DNA from: Bacteroidota bacterium
GTDB lineage: Bacteria > Bacteroidota > Bacteroidia > Flavobacteriales_D > Sanyastnellaceae
Direction: 5' to 3'
NCBI GenBank assembly: GCA_027624855.1
Contig: JAQBTQ010000015.1
Location: 1-64,000, forward strand
DNA: 64,000 nt
Below the pieces are notes generated by a model, which saw nothing but the letters and a program-made list of their open reading frames with translations, had not been told where the DNA came from and ran no database searches. Positions 36,301 through 47,005 of this stretch are shown here, one piece after another. Position 1 is the stretch's first letter. Every line of letters starts with the position of its first letter. The translations under genes and the position numbers were made by a program.

Positions 36301-38078
36301 TCATGGGCCGATTTCAAAAACGACTTTATACACTGGCCATTGGCATGCTCCTCTGCAGCGTCCATGACGCCACTGCAGCGTTTAGTTCAAGTGACACCTT
36401 GGATCTGGATGTCACTTTCACAGGGGTGCGAGACGTATCCTTAAGGGATGCCCATAAACAAATGATTTGGCCCCGTCCTGCTGATTTAAACCTGGATAAA
36501 CCGGCATTCGAATATTCTTTGATGCCCGTTCGCATGAACGTGAATCCCACATGGGAAAGGGAAAAGCCCAAAAGGTTGAAGCTCGAAGAGCCCATGCAAA
36601 GGCTGTATCGAGGATTTGTGGATCTTGGAATGGGGAACTATCTCTCTCCTTCTTTAACAGCGAGCTACACCGACCTGAGAGCCAAAGATTCGAATTGGGG
36701 CACCCAAATTCTCCATCAATCCACGAGAGGAGGATTCATTTTGGATGAATCATTGGAAAACGAAAGCCCGCAACAGTTCAGTTCAACGGAGGTTTCTGGT
36801 TGGTACAAGAAGTTTTTCAAGCGTCATCAATTGACAACGACCACAGCTTATAATAGGGATCACATTAGTTATTATGGCAGGACAAACGAAGTCCTTGTGG
36901 ATACTTCCTTCTTTGGTACGGGGGACTCGTCCACCTTTCAAAGCTGGAATTCAGAGGTTCGCTTTGGTCAATTGAATAATGACGCTGATTTAAAAATTGA
37001 GGCTACGGCGAAGTATCAATTGTTTTGGAATGACCGCAACGTAAAGGAGCACAATTTAGACGCAACCGTCAGCATCCAAAGAAATGTTGAAAGCACGCCT
37101 TTTTCGCTTCTCTTGCACTCCAACATTGATCGGTTAAAACGCCAAGAAGAAGGACTCATTTTAGCTCCACAAAAACAGGCCATTTTCGATCTCCATCCGA
37201 ACATCTCAAAATCGACCGAAAATCTGAAAACCCATTTTGGCTTTGGGCTTTGGATTGATGCTCAAGGCAATAAACCCTTTCTTTTTGTTCCAGAAATCAG
37301 CGCGTCATTATCGTTGCTGCAAAATGTATTTGTTGCCTATGGCGAATTAGGCGGCGGGATTGATCAAAATCGCTTTGCTGCGGCCCTGGAATTGAACCCC
37401 TTTATACCATCTCCTGCTGACACCACTTCTGATTGGCAAAACACCTATGAAAATCTTGCAGTGCGCGGAGGGCTGAAAGGATCTATCACGCGAGCCATTG
37501 CTTTTGATCTCTCAGCATCGAACAAAAACAGAAAGCAACACCTTTTTTGGACTCCAATCGATCCATTTGGTAACGGCTCCGCCTTCTCTCCGCTATATCA
37601 AGATGTCAACATAACAACCCTTTCAGGAAATGCTACATGGAAACTGAATGACGCCACGAGCATTTCAAGTTCCATTCAACAGCACACCTATCGGTTCGCA
37701 GACACTTTGCAAACGGAAATGACTGCATGGAATTTACCGAGTATGGAAATCAGAGGCCAAGTCCGTCATTCCATCAAAGACAAAATCCACTTCAATTCTT
37801 CAATTGAATGGGTCACAGGCCGGCGCGGAATGAATGCCTACAGCCCAATCGTTGAATCCATCGAAGAGATTACAGAGATTACCAGTCAATCCATTTTAGG
37901 ATATGCCTACGACTTACAGGACATCCTTCGATGGAATATGCGGATTGAATATGCTTACAACGCTAGGATAAGTGCTTGGATATCAGGGATTAACCTCCTG
38001 AATCGAACCAATCCCGTCTTCTACGGATACAACGACCAAGGCATCCGTTTTCAAATGGGATTTAATTACGCATTTTAA
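36297..38078 (+). CDS. Outer-membrane beta-barrel protein (TonB-receptor-like barrel without plug)
   Basis: 593 residues. A signal peptide at the N-terminus (LYTLAIGMLLCSVHDATAAF) is followed by about 100 residues of linker. Alternating amphipathic strands then continue to the end, which terminates in MGFNYAF with the C-terminal aromatic typical of Omp85-inserted barrels. The region YRGFVDLGMGNYLSPSLTAS starts the strand-rich part. No TonB box or plug domain is recognisable. The barrel is translationally coupled to the preceding TPR protein, suggesting an outer-membrane transport or assembly module. Substrate unknown. Confidence 0.78.
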   Translation: MIMGRFQKRLYTLAIGMLLCSVHDATAAFSSSDTLDLDVTFTGVRDVSLRDAHKQMIWPRPADLNLDKPAFEYSLMPVRMNVNPTWEREKPKRLKLEEPMQRLYRGFVDLGMGNYLSPSLTASYTDLRAKDSNWGTQILHQSTRGGFILDESLENESPQQFSSTEVSGWYKKFFKRHQLTTTTAYNRDHISYYGRTNEVLVDTSFFGTGDSSTFQSWNSEVRFGQLNNDADLKIEATAKYQLFWNDRNVKEHNLDATVSIQRNVESTPFSLLLHSNIDRLKRQEEGLILAPQKQAIFDLHPNISKSTENLKTHFGFGLWIDAQGNKPFLFVPEISASLSLLQNVFVAYGELGGGIDQNRFAAALELNPFIPSPADTTSDWQNTYENLAVRGGLKGSITRAIAFDLSASNKNRKQHLFWTPIDPFGNGSAFSPLYQDVNITTLSGNATWKLNDATSISSSIQQHTYRFADTLQTEMTAWNLPSMEIRGQVRHSIKDKIHFNSSIEWVTGRRGMNAYSPIVESIEEITEITSQSILGYAYDLQDILRWNMRIEYAYNARISAWISGINLLNRTNPVFYGYNDQGIRFQMGFNYAF

Positions 38079-38189
38079 ACCCCAGGATTACCTTGTGAGA
38101 AACTCCGTTTTCCTGTGGAAAACTGAACCACTAAAGCGCTTCGAATCTTCAGTATTTACAGCGGATTGATGTTATTTTTAAGGAGTAAA

Positions 38190-40227
<2,038 letters not shown>

Positions 40228-40267
40228 TGGTTTCTGAAGCGCTAATTCAGACATTGCGATCGTCTAC

Positions 40268-41065
40268 ATGAACTGGTCAGGCAAAACGGTATGGGTGACC
40301 GGAGCGAGCAGCGGAATTGGAAAAGCTACTGCTCACGCTTGGGTAAAAAAGGGAGCACGGTTGATTTTATCCTCAAGAAAGCGGGACGCGCTTGAGGAAT
40401 CCATGGCTGATTGGACGGATGAAGAACGTGATCGAAGTTGCATTTTGGAATTGGATCTTGCCGATAGCCCTTCACTTCCGGAGAAGGTTCAAACTGCCAT
40501 ATCCTGGAACGGTCAGATAGATGTCATGGTACACTGTGGCGGAATCAGTCAAAGATCGCTTGCCATTGAAACCGATTTGTCTGTGGATCGCAAAGTAATG
40601 GAGGTCGATTATTTCGGAACCGTCGCATTGACAAAAGCTCTTCTGCCGCACTTCGTGGACAGGAAGCAAGGTCACTTCGTTGTTGTTACAAGTTTGATGG
40701 GATTGTTTTCCTCGCCATTGAGGTCAGGGTATTGCGGCGCCAAACATGCTTTACACGGGTTTTTCGAAGCCCTCCGGGCAGAGCATCATTCTGATAAGAT
40801 TGGAATCACCATGGTTTGTCCTGGATTCATTCGAACTCAAATTTCTTTAAATGCTGTGGTTGGGGATGGCTCCCAACAAGGAACCATGGACGAAAAAACA
40901 GGCGCAGGCATGAGCCCAGAAGATTGTGCAAAGCGATTGATTCGTGCGGTGGAGAGAAATAAGCCTGAGGTCCTGATTGGTAATTCTGAAATTGCAGGAG
41001 CATACCTTAAACGATTCTTTCCCAATGTGTTAAGGAAGGTTATGCGCAAGGCCGCTGTCACCTAA
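40268..41065 (+). CDS. Short-chain dehydrogenase/reductase (SDR)
   Basis: 265 residues. The classical cofactor motif TGASSGIGKATA is at residues 10-21. The catalytic Ser (VVVTSLMG) and the YxxxK motif YCGAKHAL are intact. It resembles the DltE/YqjQ-type SDRs that act on lipids or unknown ketones (C-terminal helix LKRFFPNVLRKVMRKA), so the NAD(P)H-dependent carbonyl substrate cannot be assigned. It follows gyrB after 40 bp and converges on the adaptor gene. Confidence 0.9.
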   Translation: MNWSGKTVWVTGASSGIGKATAHAWVKKGARLILSSRKRDALEESMADWTDEERDRSCILELDLADSPSLPEKVQTAISWNGQIDVMVHCGGISQRSLAIETDLSVDRKVMEVDYFGTVALTKALLPHFVDRKQGHFVVVTSLMGLFSSPLRSGYCGAKHALHGFFEALRAEHHSDKIGITMVCPGFIRTQISLNAVVGDGSQQGTMDEKTGAGMSPEDCAKRLIRAVERNKPEVLIGNSEIAGAYLKRFFPNVLRKVMRKAAVT

Positions 41066-41087
41066 ACCCCAGATTTGATTAACTATT

Positions 41088-42188
41088 TCAATACTGCGGT
41101 TGATTCCAGACCTTCAATTTGTCCTCCAGGGAAACACCGTCGAGTACCTCAACTGTAATTCCGTCCGACAAGCCTAAGGTAACGGGTCGTTTTTCAAATT
41201 GGTTTTCCCCGATCAAAACTTCGACAAAAGTCCCCTCTTCCCCATACTGAACCAGCATTTCTGAAATCGTCATGACTTGCTTCCGTTCATCCAACACCAC
41301 ATTGGCATTGGCTGAATAACCAGCACGCAAAAATTGACCTTCAGCCAATTCAACTGCGGCTTTGATTTCGAACTGGATTGCACCCGCTTCTTCGAGTCCT
41401 TTGGGGCTGATGTATTCGAGCTTTGCCGGAATAACCAAGCCTTCGATGGCGCCAATGGTCAATTGAATATCCATTCCTTCGGACAACTTCTCTACCTCAG
41501 ATTCATCAATACGGCCGACAAAAATTAAATCGTTCATATCGGCAACGGCTGCGATGGTCGTCCCTTCATTAAAATTGTTGGCTTCAATCACGCTATTCCC
41601 TTTCTTGACTGGGACGTCCAGAACCATCCCGTCGATGGTGGATTTAATCAATGTGTTAGACGACCTTCCATTTCTCGAGGCCACGCCATCTTGAATGATT
41701 TTTAGGTTGTCCTCTGCTGCATACAATTCCTCTTGGGCTTGCCGCTGGGCCAATTCGATCGACTGGAAATTCGCTTCAGAAATGATTCCTTCCTCGAGTA
41801 ACCCCTGATTGCGATGGACTGTAGCATCTGCATCTGCAAGTGCTATTCGGGCGCGTTGCAACCGAGATTCAGCATTGCTCAATGCCCCCATGTCGGGTAC
41901 AACCATGACCTCAGCCATGACCTGCCCCGTTTGAACCAATTCCCCTGCTTCAACCGCTACGCGGCGCACAATACCTGAAATCTGCGGTTTAATCAATATT
42001 TCCTGCCTTGGCTGAATAGAGCCTGCTGCAACCGTTTTAATAACGATATCTCCCACCCTTGGGCTTTCTGTTCGGTAGGTTGCTTCCTCTTGCTGCTCTT
42101 GGTCGTAAAGGAAGTTCAACGTGTAAACTGCTCCAAAAAGCACCAAAAAAATAAATAGCAACAGCGCGTATAGGCGTCCTTTCTTCAT
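41088..42188 (-). CDS. Periplasmic adaptor (membrane fusion) subunit of a MacAB-like exporter
   Basis: 366 residues. One N-terminal membrane span (YALLLFIFLVLFGAVYTLNF) anchors a HlyD/RND-type adaptor. The split lipoyl/barrel-sandwich halves frame a coiled-coil hairpin of about 70 residues (ALSNAESRLQRARIALADAD onward), followed by beta-barrel and membrane-proximal domains. MacA-type adaptors link an inner-membrane ABC transporter to a TolC-like outer-membrane channel. It is the last gene of a four-gene export set. No TolC homologue is in the window. Confidence 0.9.
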   Translation of the reverse strand: MKKGRLYALLLFIFLVLFGAVYTLNFLYDQEQQEEATYRTESPRVGDIVIKTVAAGSIQPRQEILIKPQISGIVRRVAVEAGELVQTGQVMAEVMVVPDMGALSNAESRLQRARIALADADATVHRNQGLLEEGIISEANFQSIELAQRQAQEELYAAEDNLKIIQDGVASRNGRSSNTLIKSTIDGMVLDVPVKKGNSVIEANNFNEGTTIAAVADMNDLIFVGRIDESEVEKLSEGMDIQLTIGAIEGLVIPAKLEYISPKGLEEAGAIQFEIKAAVELAEGQFLRAGYSANANVVLDERKQVMTISEMLVQYGEEGTFVEVLIGENQFEKRPVTLGLSDGITVEVLDGVSLEDKLKVWNQPQY

Positions 42189-42192
42189 TTGA

Positions 42193-43488
42193 TCAATCGG
42201 TTCTTATGGCTTCTACAGGTCGCATTGAAACAGCCCTTACCGCTGGCAAGATACCTGCAATTCCACCCATGATAACCATGGTAATTAAAGATTGTACAAC
42301 TACATCTATGGAAACCTCTGGGTTCCTAAAACTCCCACCCTCCATTTCTGGGAATGTTTTTAGTAAAGCATCCAACCCTTCAATCGTCCCAACGCCGAGT
42401 ATGGCACCAATCAGTCCAAACAACATCGTCAGAAGCAACGTCTCTCCCATAATTTGTCTGACCACCACTCCCGGTGAAGCACCCAATGCCCTCCGAATGC
42501 CCAATTCATTGGTGCGCTCTTTGACGGTTATGAGCATGATATTCATGATGCCAATAATCCCCGCTAACAGCGCCAATCCACCAAAAACGAAGCTGACCCC
42601 ACGAATCGCAGAAAACACCATTTGCATTTCCTCAAAATCCTTGGCAACCGTCCAATGGCCAAAAGCACGATCATCATCTGGGTGCACAGACAATCGTGCC
42701 TTCAAAACCGACATCACATGGGCAGCGGCAGAATCGGCATGAACGTCTTCATCAAAAAGAAGACATAACCATCCAACCTCATCCCCTTTGTGAAAGGCTT
42801 GATTAAAAGATGAAAAAGGAATGCGAATGCTTTGTAGATCTTCCTCGGCATCTTCACCTGAACGCAACGACCCAAATACCCCTACCACAGTAAAATTGAC
42901 CCCGTTGATCCGAATGCTTCCACCGATGGGATCTTCATCGGAAGCAAACAAAATTTCTTTGACTCGTGATCCAATCACAGCAACTTTTCTAAGGTCTTCT
43001 ATGTCCTTTTTGTTGATGTGGCGGCCTGATAGCAAAGGCCTCGCTTCAATTAATTGTTGCTCAGGAAATTCACCAAATACCGTAAATGCGCCTGTTTTGA
43101 TGCCTCGGGTAACATTATTCGATCCCCTCCAACCTCCCAATTGGTTTTGAGGTGCAACGGCCTCCACAACTGTGCTATTGGCAGCGAGGTATTCGACATC
43201 ACCGATGGTCAATTCAATTGGGCGTCCCCGTTTAAATCCCTTGTAAGGTTTGCTTGTACTCTGTGTCCACATGAACATCGAGTTTTTGGCCATATCTCCC
43301 AATTCTTGACTCACTCCATTTTGCAATCCATTCGCCGAACCAATGGTCAATACAATCATGAACAATCCCCAACCAACACCGAGTCCACTCAGCATGGTTC
43401 TCATTGGTTTTTGCAATAATATCTGCACCAATTCTATGAAGCCATCCCAATCTGGGCGCCAATTCATGAAGTTCAATGCTCTACTCAT
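42193..43488 (-). CDS. ABC transporter permease, MacB/FtsX type (second copy)
   Basis: 431 residues. An N-terminal span (GVGWGLFMIVLTIGSANGLQ) precedes a periplasmic MacB core domain of about 220 residues, then three C-terminal spans (VFGGLALLAGIIGIMNIMLI and following) with the conserved RTNELGIRRALGAS coupling segment and MRPVEAIRTD end. It lacks an ATPase domain, which is supplied by the gene at 44731. It overlaps the first permease gene by 8 bp. The two paralogous permeases probably form a heterodimer in a mechanotransmission-type exporter. Confidence 0.9.
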   Translation of the reverse strand: MSRALNFMNWRPDWDGFIELVQILLQKPMRTMLSGLGVGWGLFMIVLTIGSANGLQNGVSQELGDMAKNSMFMWTQSTSKPYKGFKRGRPIELTIGDVEYLAANSTVVEAVAPQNQLGGWRGSNNVTRGIKTGAFTVFGEFPEQQLIEARPLLSGRHINKKDIEDLRKVAVIGSRVKEILFASDEDPIGGSIRINGVNFTVVGVFGSLRSGEDAEEDLQSIRIPFSSFNQAFHKGDEVGWLCLLFDEDVHADSAAAHVMSVLKARLSVHPDDDRAFGHWTVAKDFEEMQMVFSAIRGVSFVFGGLALLAGIIGIMNIMLITVKERTNELGIRRALGASPGVVVRQIMGETLLLTMLFGLIGAILGVGTIEGLDALLKTFPEMEGGSFRNPEVSIDVVVQSLITMVIMGGIAGILPAVRAVSMRPVEAIRTD

Positions 43489-44719
43489 CGCGCAAGGCTT
43501 CTACGGGACGGATTGAAACCGCCCGGACGGCTGGACCCACCGCGCTAATGACACCTACAGTCACAAGAATGAACAAGGCGAGCATCGCCGTTTCAAAATT
43601 CACTTTGGGATTGGAGAAAAAATCGTGCTCGACGAATGGAGCAATGCCTTGCAACAGCCAAATTCCTGCAAGCAAACCAACACAACCAGAGATCAACATC
43701 AAAAACACCGCCTCTTGGATGATTTGACCCACAATCCTGGATCCTGTCGCTCCCAGAGCCTTTCGTATGCCAATTTCTTTGGTTCTCTCTCGGACAACGA
43801 TGGCCATGATATTGGCCACACCCATGGCCCCTGCCAACAAAGTCATCAAACCCACAAACCATACAAACAGCCGAATGCCTTGAAAAATTTGTCTGAATAT
43901 TTCGGCCTCCTCATTTCGATTTTCAACCCACACTCCCTCAGCGTCATCTGGATGGACGACCAACCGATCCTTTAACCATCCCAGCATGGAAACCGAAGTT
44001 TCACGCGTTTCCTCGATCTCCGCATCTCCTGTGCCAATGGATACGCGACTCACAACGTCGTCATTCTGAAATAGTGATTGCGCCGTTGAAAAGGGTACAT
44101 AAACACTTCTGTTCTCCCATCTTGAGCCGGATTGATCAAAGGCGCCAATGACAGCAAACTGGATTCCTCTTAATTGGATAAAAGTACCGACTACGGCTGC
44201 TGGATCAGTGCCTTTTGGATATAAATCTTGAACCAATTGCGCCCCAATTACAGCCACCTTCCGTTCTTGAGCCAGATCATATGGGGAAACGAATCGACCA
44301 GCCGTTAGTTTGACCAAACCGATTTCACTTTGATCTGGATCCACCCCGCGCACATTGTACGAACCTTGTTGATTGCCGTATTGCACAGTCGACCCCCAGC
44401 GATAAACCAAACGACTCCATGACGGCATGGTATCCAATTCATTTTTCAAGGCTTGCTCATCGGGATTGTGGAGCTCAACCCGCCTGTTTGGCTTGCGCCC
44501 ACGAAAGGCAAGCTGTGCGTTTCCCGTTCTTACCTCCATCACGTTAGCAGCGTTGTCTCCAAACGTTTCCTGCACCCCTGACTCGAGTCCTGACCCCAAT
44601 CCTTGCATGACCACGAGTATGAAGATGCCCAACGCAATGCTCAATCCGGTCAATCCCGTGCGCAGAGGATTGCTCAAAACGGTATTGAATATTTCTAGCC
44701 AGGCGTCTCGGTCAAACAT
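43481..44719 (-). CDS. ABC transporter permease, MacB/FtsX type (first copy)
   Basis: 412 residues with the same layout as its downstream paralogue: one N-terminal span, a periplasmic core, and three C-terminal spans (IRLFVWFVGLMTLLAGAMGV, then ERTKEIGIRKALGATG). It ends SIRPVEALRDE, matching MRPVEAIRTD in the partner. It starts 11 bp after the ATPase gene. The clear divergence between the copies suggests an obligate heterodimer rather than a recent duplication. Confidence 0.9.
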   Translation of the reverse strand: MFDRDAWLEIFNTVLSNPLRTGLTGLSIALGIFILVVMQGLGSGLESGVQETFGDNAANVMEVRTGNAQLAFRGRKPNRRVELHNPDEQALKNELDTMPSWSRLVYRWGSTVQYGNQQGSYNVRGVDPDQSEIGLVKLTAGRFVSPYDLAQERKVAVIGAQLVQDLYPKGTDPAAVVGTFIQLRGIQFAVIGAFDQSGSRWENRSVYVPFSTAQSLFQNDDVVSRVSIGTGDAEIEETRETSVSMLGWLKDRLVVHPDDAEGVWVENRNEEAEIFRQIFQGIRLFVWFVGLMTLLAGAMGVANIMAIVVRERTKEIGIRKALGATGSRIVGQIIQEAVFLMLISGCVGLLAGIWLLQGIAPFVEHDFFSNPKVNFETAMLALFILVTVGVISAVGPAVRAVSIRPVEALRDE

Positions 44720-44730
44720 GACACTTCCTG

Positions 44731-45396
44731 TTATTCATTTTCAATTTGACCATCCCTTAATCGTATGATTCGATGGCACTGAGCCGCGATTTCATTTTCA
44801 TGCGTAACGACCACGATGGTAATGCCCTCTTTATTGATTGATTTTAACAGTTCCATCACCTCATTGGACGTTTTGGAATCGAGGGCACCAGTCGGCTCAT
44901 CTGCTAATATTACACGCGGATTAGAAATCAATGCCCTCGCAATGGCAACGCGCTGCTTCTGGCCCCCACTCATTTGATTAGGCAAATGATTGTACCAGGC
45001 TTCCAATCCCACCTTCTTCAAAAACTGAAGCGCAAGTTCTTGTCTTTTTCTTCGATTGACGCCTTGATAGTAAAGCGGTAAAGCCACATTTTCCATGGCC
45101 GTTTTATAATGAATCAAGTTGAAGCTTTGAAAAACGAACCCCAAAAATTCACTGCGATACTTTGCCGCTTGCTTTTCGCTCAATCCCTTCATGTTCATCC
45201 CATCAAGGTGGTAAGAACCTTGATCGAAATCATCCAGTAATCCGAGCACATTCAGTAGTGTGGATTTACCAGAACCACTCGACCCCATGATCGCCACCAA
45301 TTCTCCAGCATCAATCTTGCAATCAATTCCCTTTAAAACATCCATGGATTGTGATCCTGTTTGATAGGACTTCCAGATGGAATTCAGTTCAATCAC
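44731..45396 (-). CDS. ABC transporter ATP-binding protein (LolD/MacB type)
   Basis: 221 residues starting at a GTG ([20 protein letters not shown]). Walker A is [12 protein letters not shown], the Q-loop is VFQSFN, the signature is [15 protein letters not shown], Walker B is [12 protein letters not shown], and the H-loop is VVVTHE. It belongs to the LolD/MacB/FtsE subgroup that powers FtsX-like permeases. It starts only 9 bp after the hutH stop, so the two may be co-transcribed although the functions look unrelated. Confidence 0.93.
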   Translation of the reverse strand: MIELNSIWKSYQTGSQSMDVLKGIDCKIDAGELVAIMGSSGSGKSTLLNVLGLLDDFDQGSYHLDGMNMKGLSEKQAAKYRSEFLGFVFQSFNLIHYKTAMENVALPLYYQGVNRRKRQELALQFLKKVGLEAWYNHLPNQMSGGQKQRVAIARALISNPRVILADEPTGALDSKTSNEVMELLKSINKEGITIVVVTHENEIAAQCHRIIRLRDGQIENE

Positions 45397-45405
45397 CTGC
45401 TCGGA

Positions 45406-46929
45406 TTATGATTGGGTTGGATTGTTGGAAAAGTCCGCAGGCGCTGTGCTTGAAAACATCCAATGTTTTGTCGCCATCATGAGTGGTTGCATGACTGCAT
45501 CTCGCTCTAAAAATGGAACGTTTCTTCTAAGAGACCTTTGCAATGCGTGCAATGCAGGGGCCATTCCATCTCCTTTTCTTAAATCACATGCTTGAGCGGC
45601 TGTCATGCATTCAACTGCCAGCACTTGTTCCACATTATCAAGGATTTTCCAAAGTTTCAAAGCCGAATTTGCGCCCATGCTCACATGATCTTCTTGCCCA
45701 TTGCTACTATCAATGTTATCGGCCGCATTGGGTGTGCAAAGTTGTTTGTTTTGAGACACCAAAGACGCTGCTGTGTATTGAGGAATCATAAACCCACTAT
45801 TGAGTCCTGGAGCTGGTGTCAAAAACGGCGGTAGTCCCTGACGTCCTGAAAGCAACTTGAATGTCCTTCGTTCAGAAATACTTGCCAACTCATGAGCTGC
45901 CAAAGCCAGAGATTCCATTTGAAGAGCCAACGGTTGACCATGAAAATTCCCTCCACTTAGAACCTTTCCACTTTCCGGAAAAATCAACGGGTTATCGGTC
46001 ACGGCATTGATCTCATTTTCTAGCACCACACGAGCAAAGTCTAATGCATTGCGACTTGCTCCATGCACTTGAGGCGCACAGCGAAATGAATAAGGGTCCT
46101 GGACTTGTGATCTTGGAATGGTCTGCCATTCGCTTCCTTTCAGCCAATCAAGCACATTGTTAGCGACCAATTCCGCACCGCTTTGATTGCGCACTTGATG
46201 AATTTCCGGATCGAACGGTTCAATTCGCCCATGCCATGCTTCAAGTGACCACGCACAAACGGCATCTGCCCAATCCGCAATCTGTTCTAGCCTTTTCATG
46301 GACATCACCGCGTAAGCCAACATCAATTGGGTTCCGTTGATTAGCGCCAAACCCTCTTTTGCGCCTAAGGATAACGGATTCCAATTTTGTTCTTGCAATG
46401 CTTCATTCGCTGTCACGGTCACGCCGTTTTTTCGGATCCATCCCTGACCAATCAGGGGCAAAACCAAATGACTCAATGGCGCTAAATCTCCGCTTGCACC
46501 CAATGAGCCTTGCGAAGGGACGACCGGAAAAAGGTCAGCATTCCAGTGGGCGACCAAGCGATCAATCGTTTCTCTTTTGACGCCACTGTGTCCCTGACAT
46601 AGCGCTTTGATTTTCAACAGCAACATGGCTCGAACCACCTCATCAGGCACCTCATCTCCGACCCCACAGGCATGTGAAATGAGCAAGTTCTTTTGCAATT
46701 CGCTTAGTTCTCCCTCTCCAACTTTGGTATTCGCCAAATCACCGAATCCTGTGTTCACTCCATAGATCGCTCGACCACCATCTTGACTCAACAAATCCTC
46801 CAAAAAAGCACGGCACCGCTCCACTTTTAAAATCACATCTTCCGATAATTCAATTTGTGGCTGCTGTTCAACCAGCGCCCACACGGATTGCAGATTCCAG
46901 GCAGCTGATGTCAATTGATGCGGTTTCAC
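45406..46929 (-). CDS. hutH: Histidine ammonia-lyase
   Basis: 507 residues from a GTG start at 46929 (MKPHQLTSAAWNLQSVW). A longer reading frame reaches into the divergent gene and is not used. With this start the MIO cofactor triad is A145-S146-G147 (GSLGASGDLAPLSH) and the active-site tyrosine is Y56 (AIYGVNTGFGDL), only 3 residues off the well-studied Pseudomonas enzyme (142-144 and 53). The TATATTCG box 4 nt upstream also supports it. The enzyme deaminates histidine to urocanate. Confidence 0.94.
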   Translation of the reverse strand: MKPHQLTSAAWNLQSVWALVEQQPQIELSEDVILKVERCRAFLEDLLSQDGGRAIYGVNTGFGDLANTKVGEGELSELQKNLLISHACGVGDEVPDEVVRAMLLLKIKALCQGHSGVKRETIDRLVAHWNADLFPVVPSQGSLGASGDLAPLSHLVLPLIGQGWIRKNGVTVTANEALQEQNWNPLSLGAKEGLALINGTQLMLAYAVMSMKRLEQIADWADAVCAWSLEAWHGRIEPFDPEIHQVRNQSGAELVANNVLDWLKGSEWQTIPRSQVQDPYSFRCAPQVHGASRNALDFARVVLENEINAVTDNPLIFPESGKVLSGGNFHGQPLALQMESLALAAHELASISERRTFKLLSGRQGLPPFLTPAPGLNSGFMIPQYTAASLVSQNKQLCTPNAADNIDSSNGQEDHVSMGANSALKLWKILDNVEQVLAVECMTAAQACDLRKGDGMAPALHALQRSLRRNVPFLERDAVMQPLMMATKHWMFSSTAPADFSNNPTQS

Positions 46930-46933
46930 ACCT

Positions 46934-46941
46934 CGAATATA
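46934..46941 (-). promoter_or_regulatory. Promoter-like box of hutH (TATATTCG)
   Basis: On the minus strand TATATTCG is followed by AGGT and the GTG start. It matches TAnnTTTG except one base, at the recurrent 4-nt distance, and helps to fix the hutH start. Confidence 0.45.
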
Positions 46942-47005
46942 ATGCGATTGTCTCCGCTCACGCACCTTATCTTCGAAGCATATTTGCTTTTCCAGTATTG
47001 AATCA

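Noticed and set aside
42193-44719. Recent tandem duplication of the ABC permease
   Set aside because: The two permeases share topology and end motifs but differ widely along their length, so an old paralogous pair is more likely than a fresh repeat.
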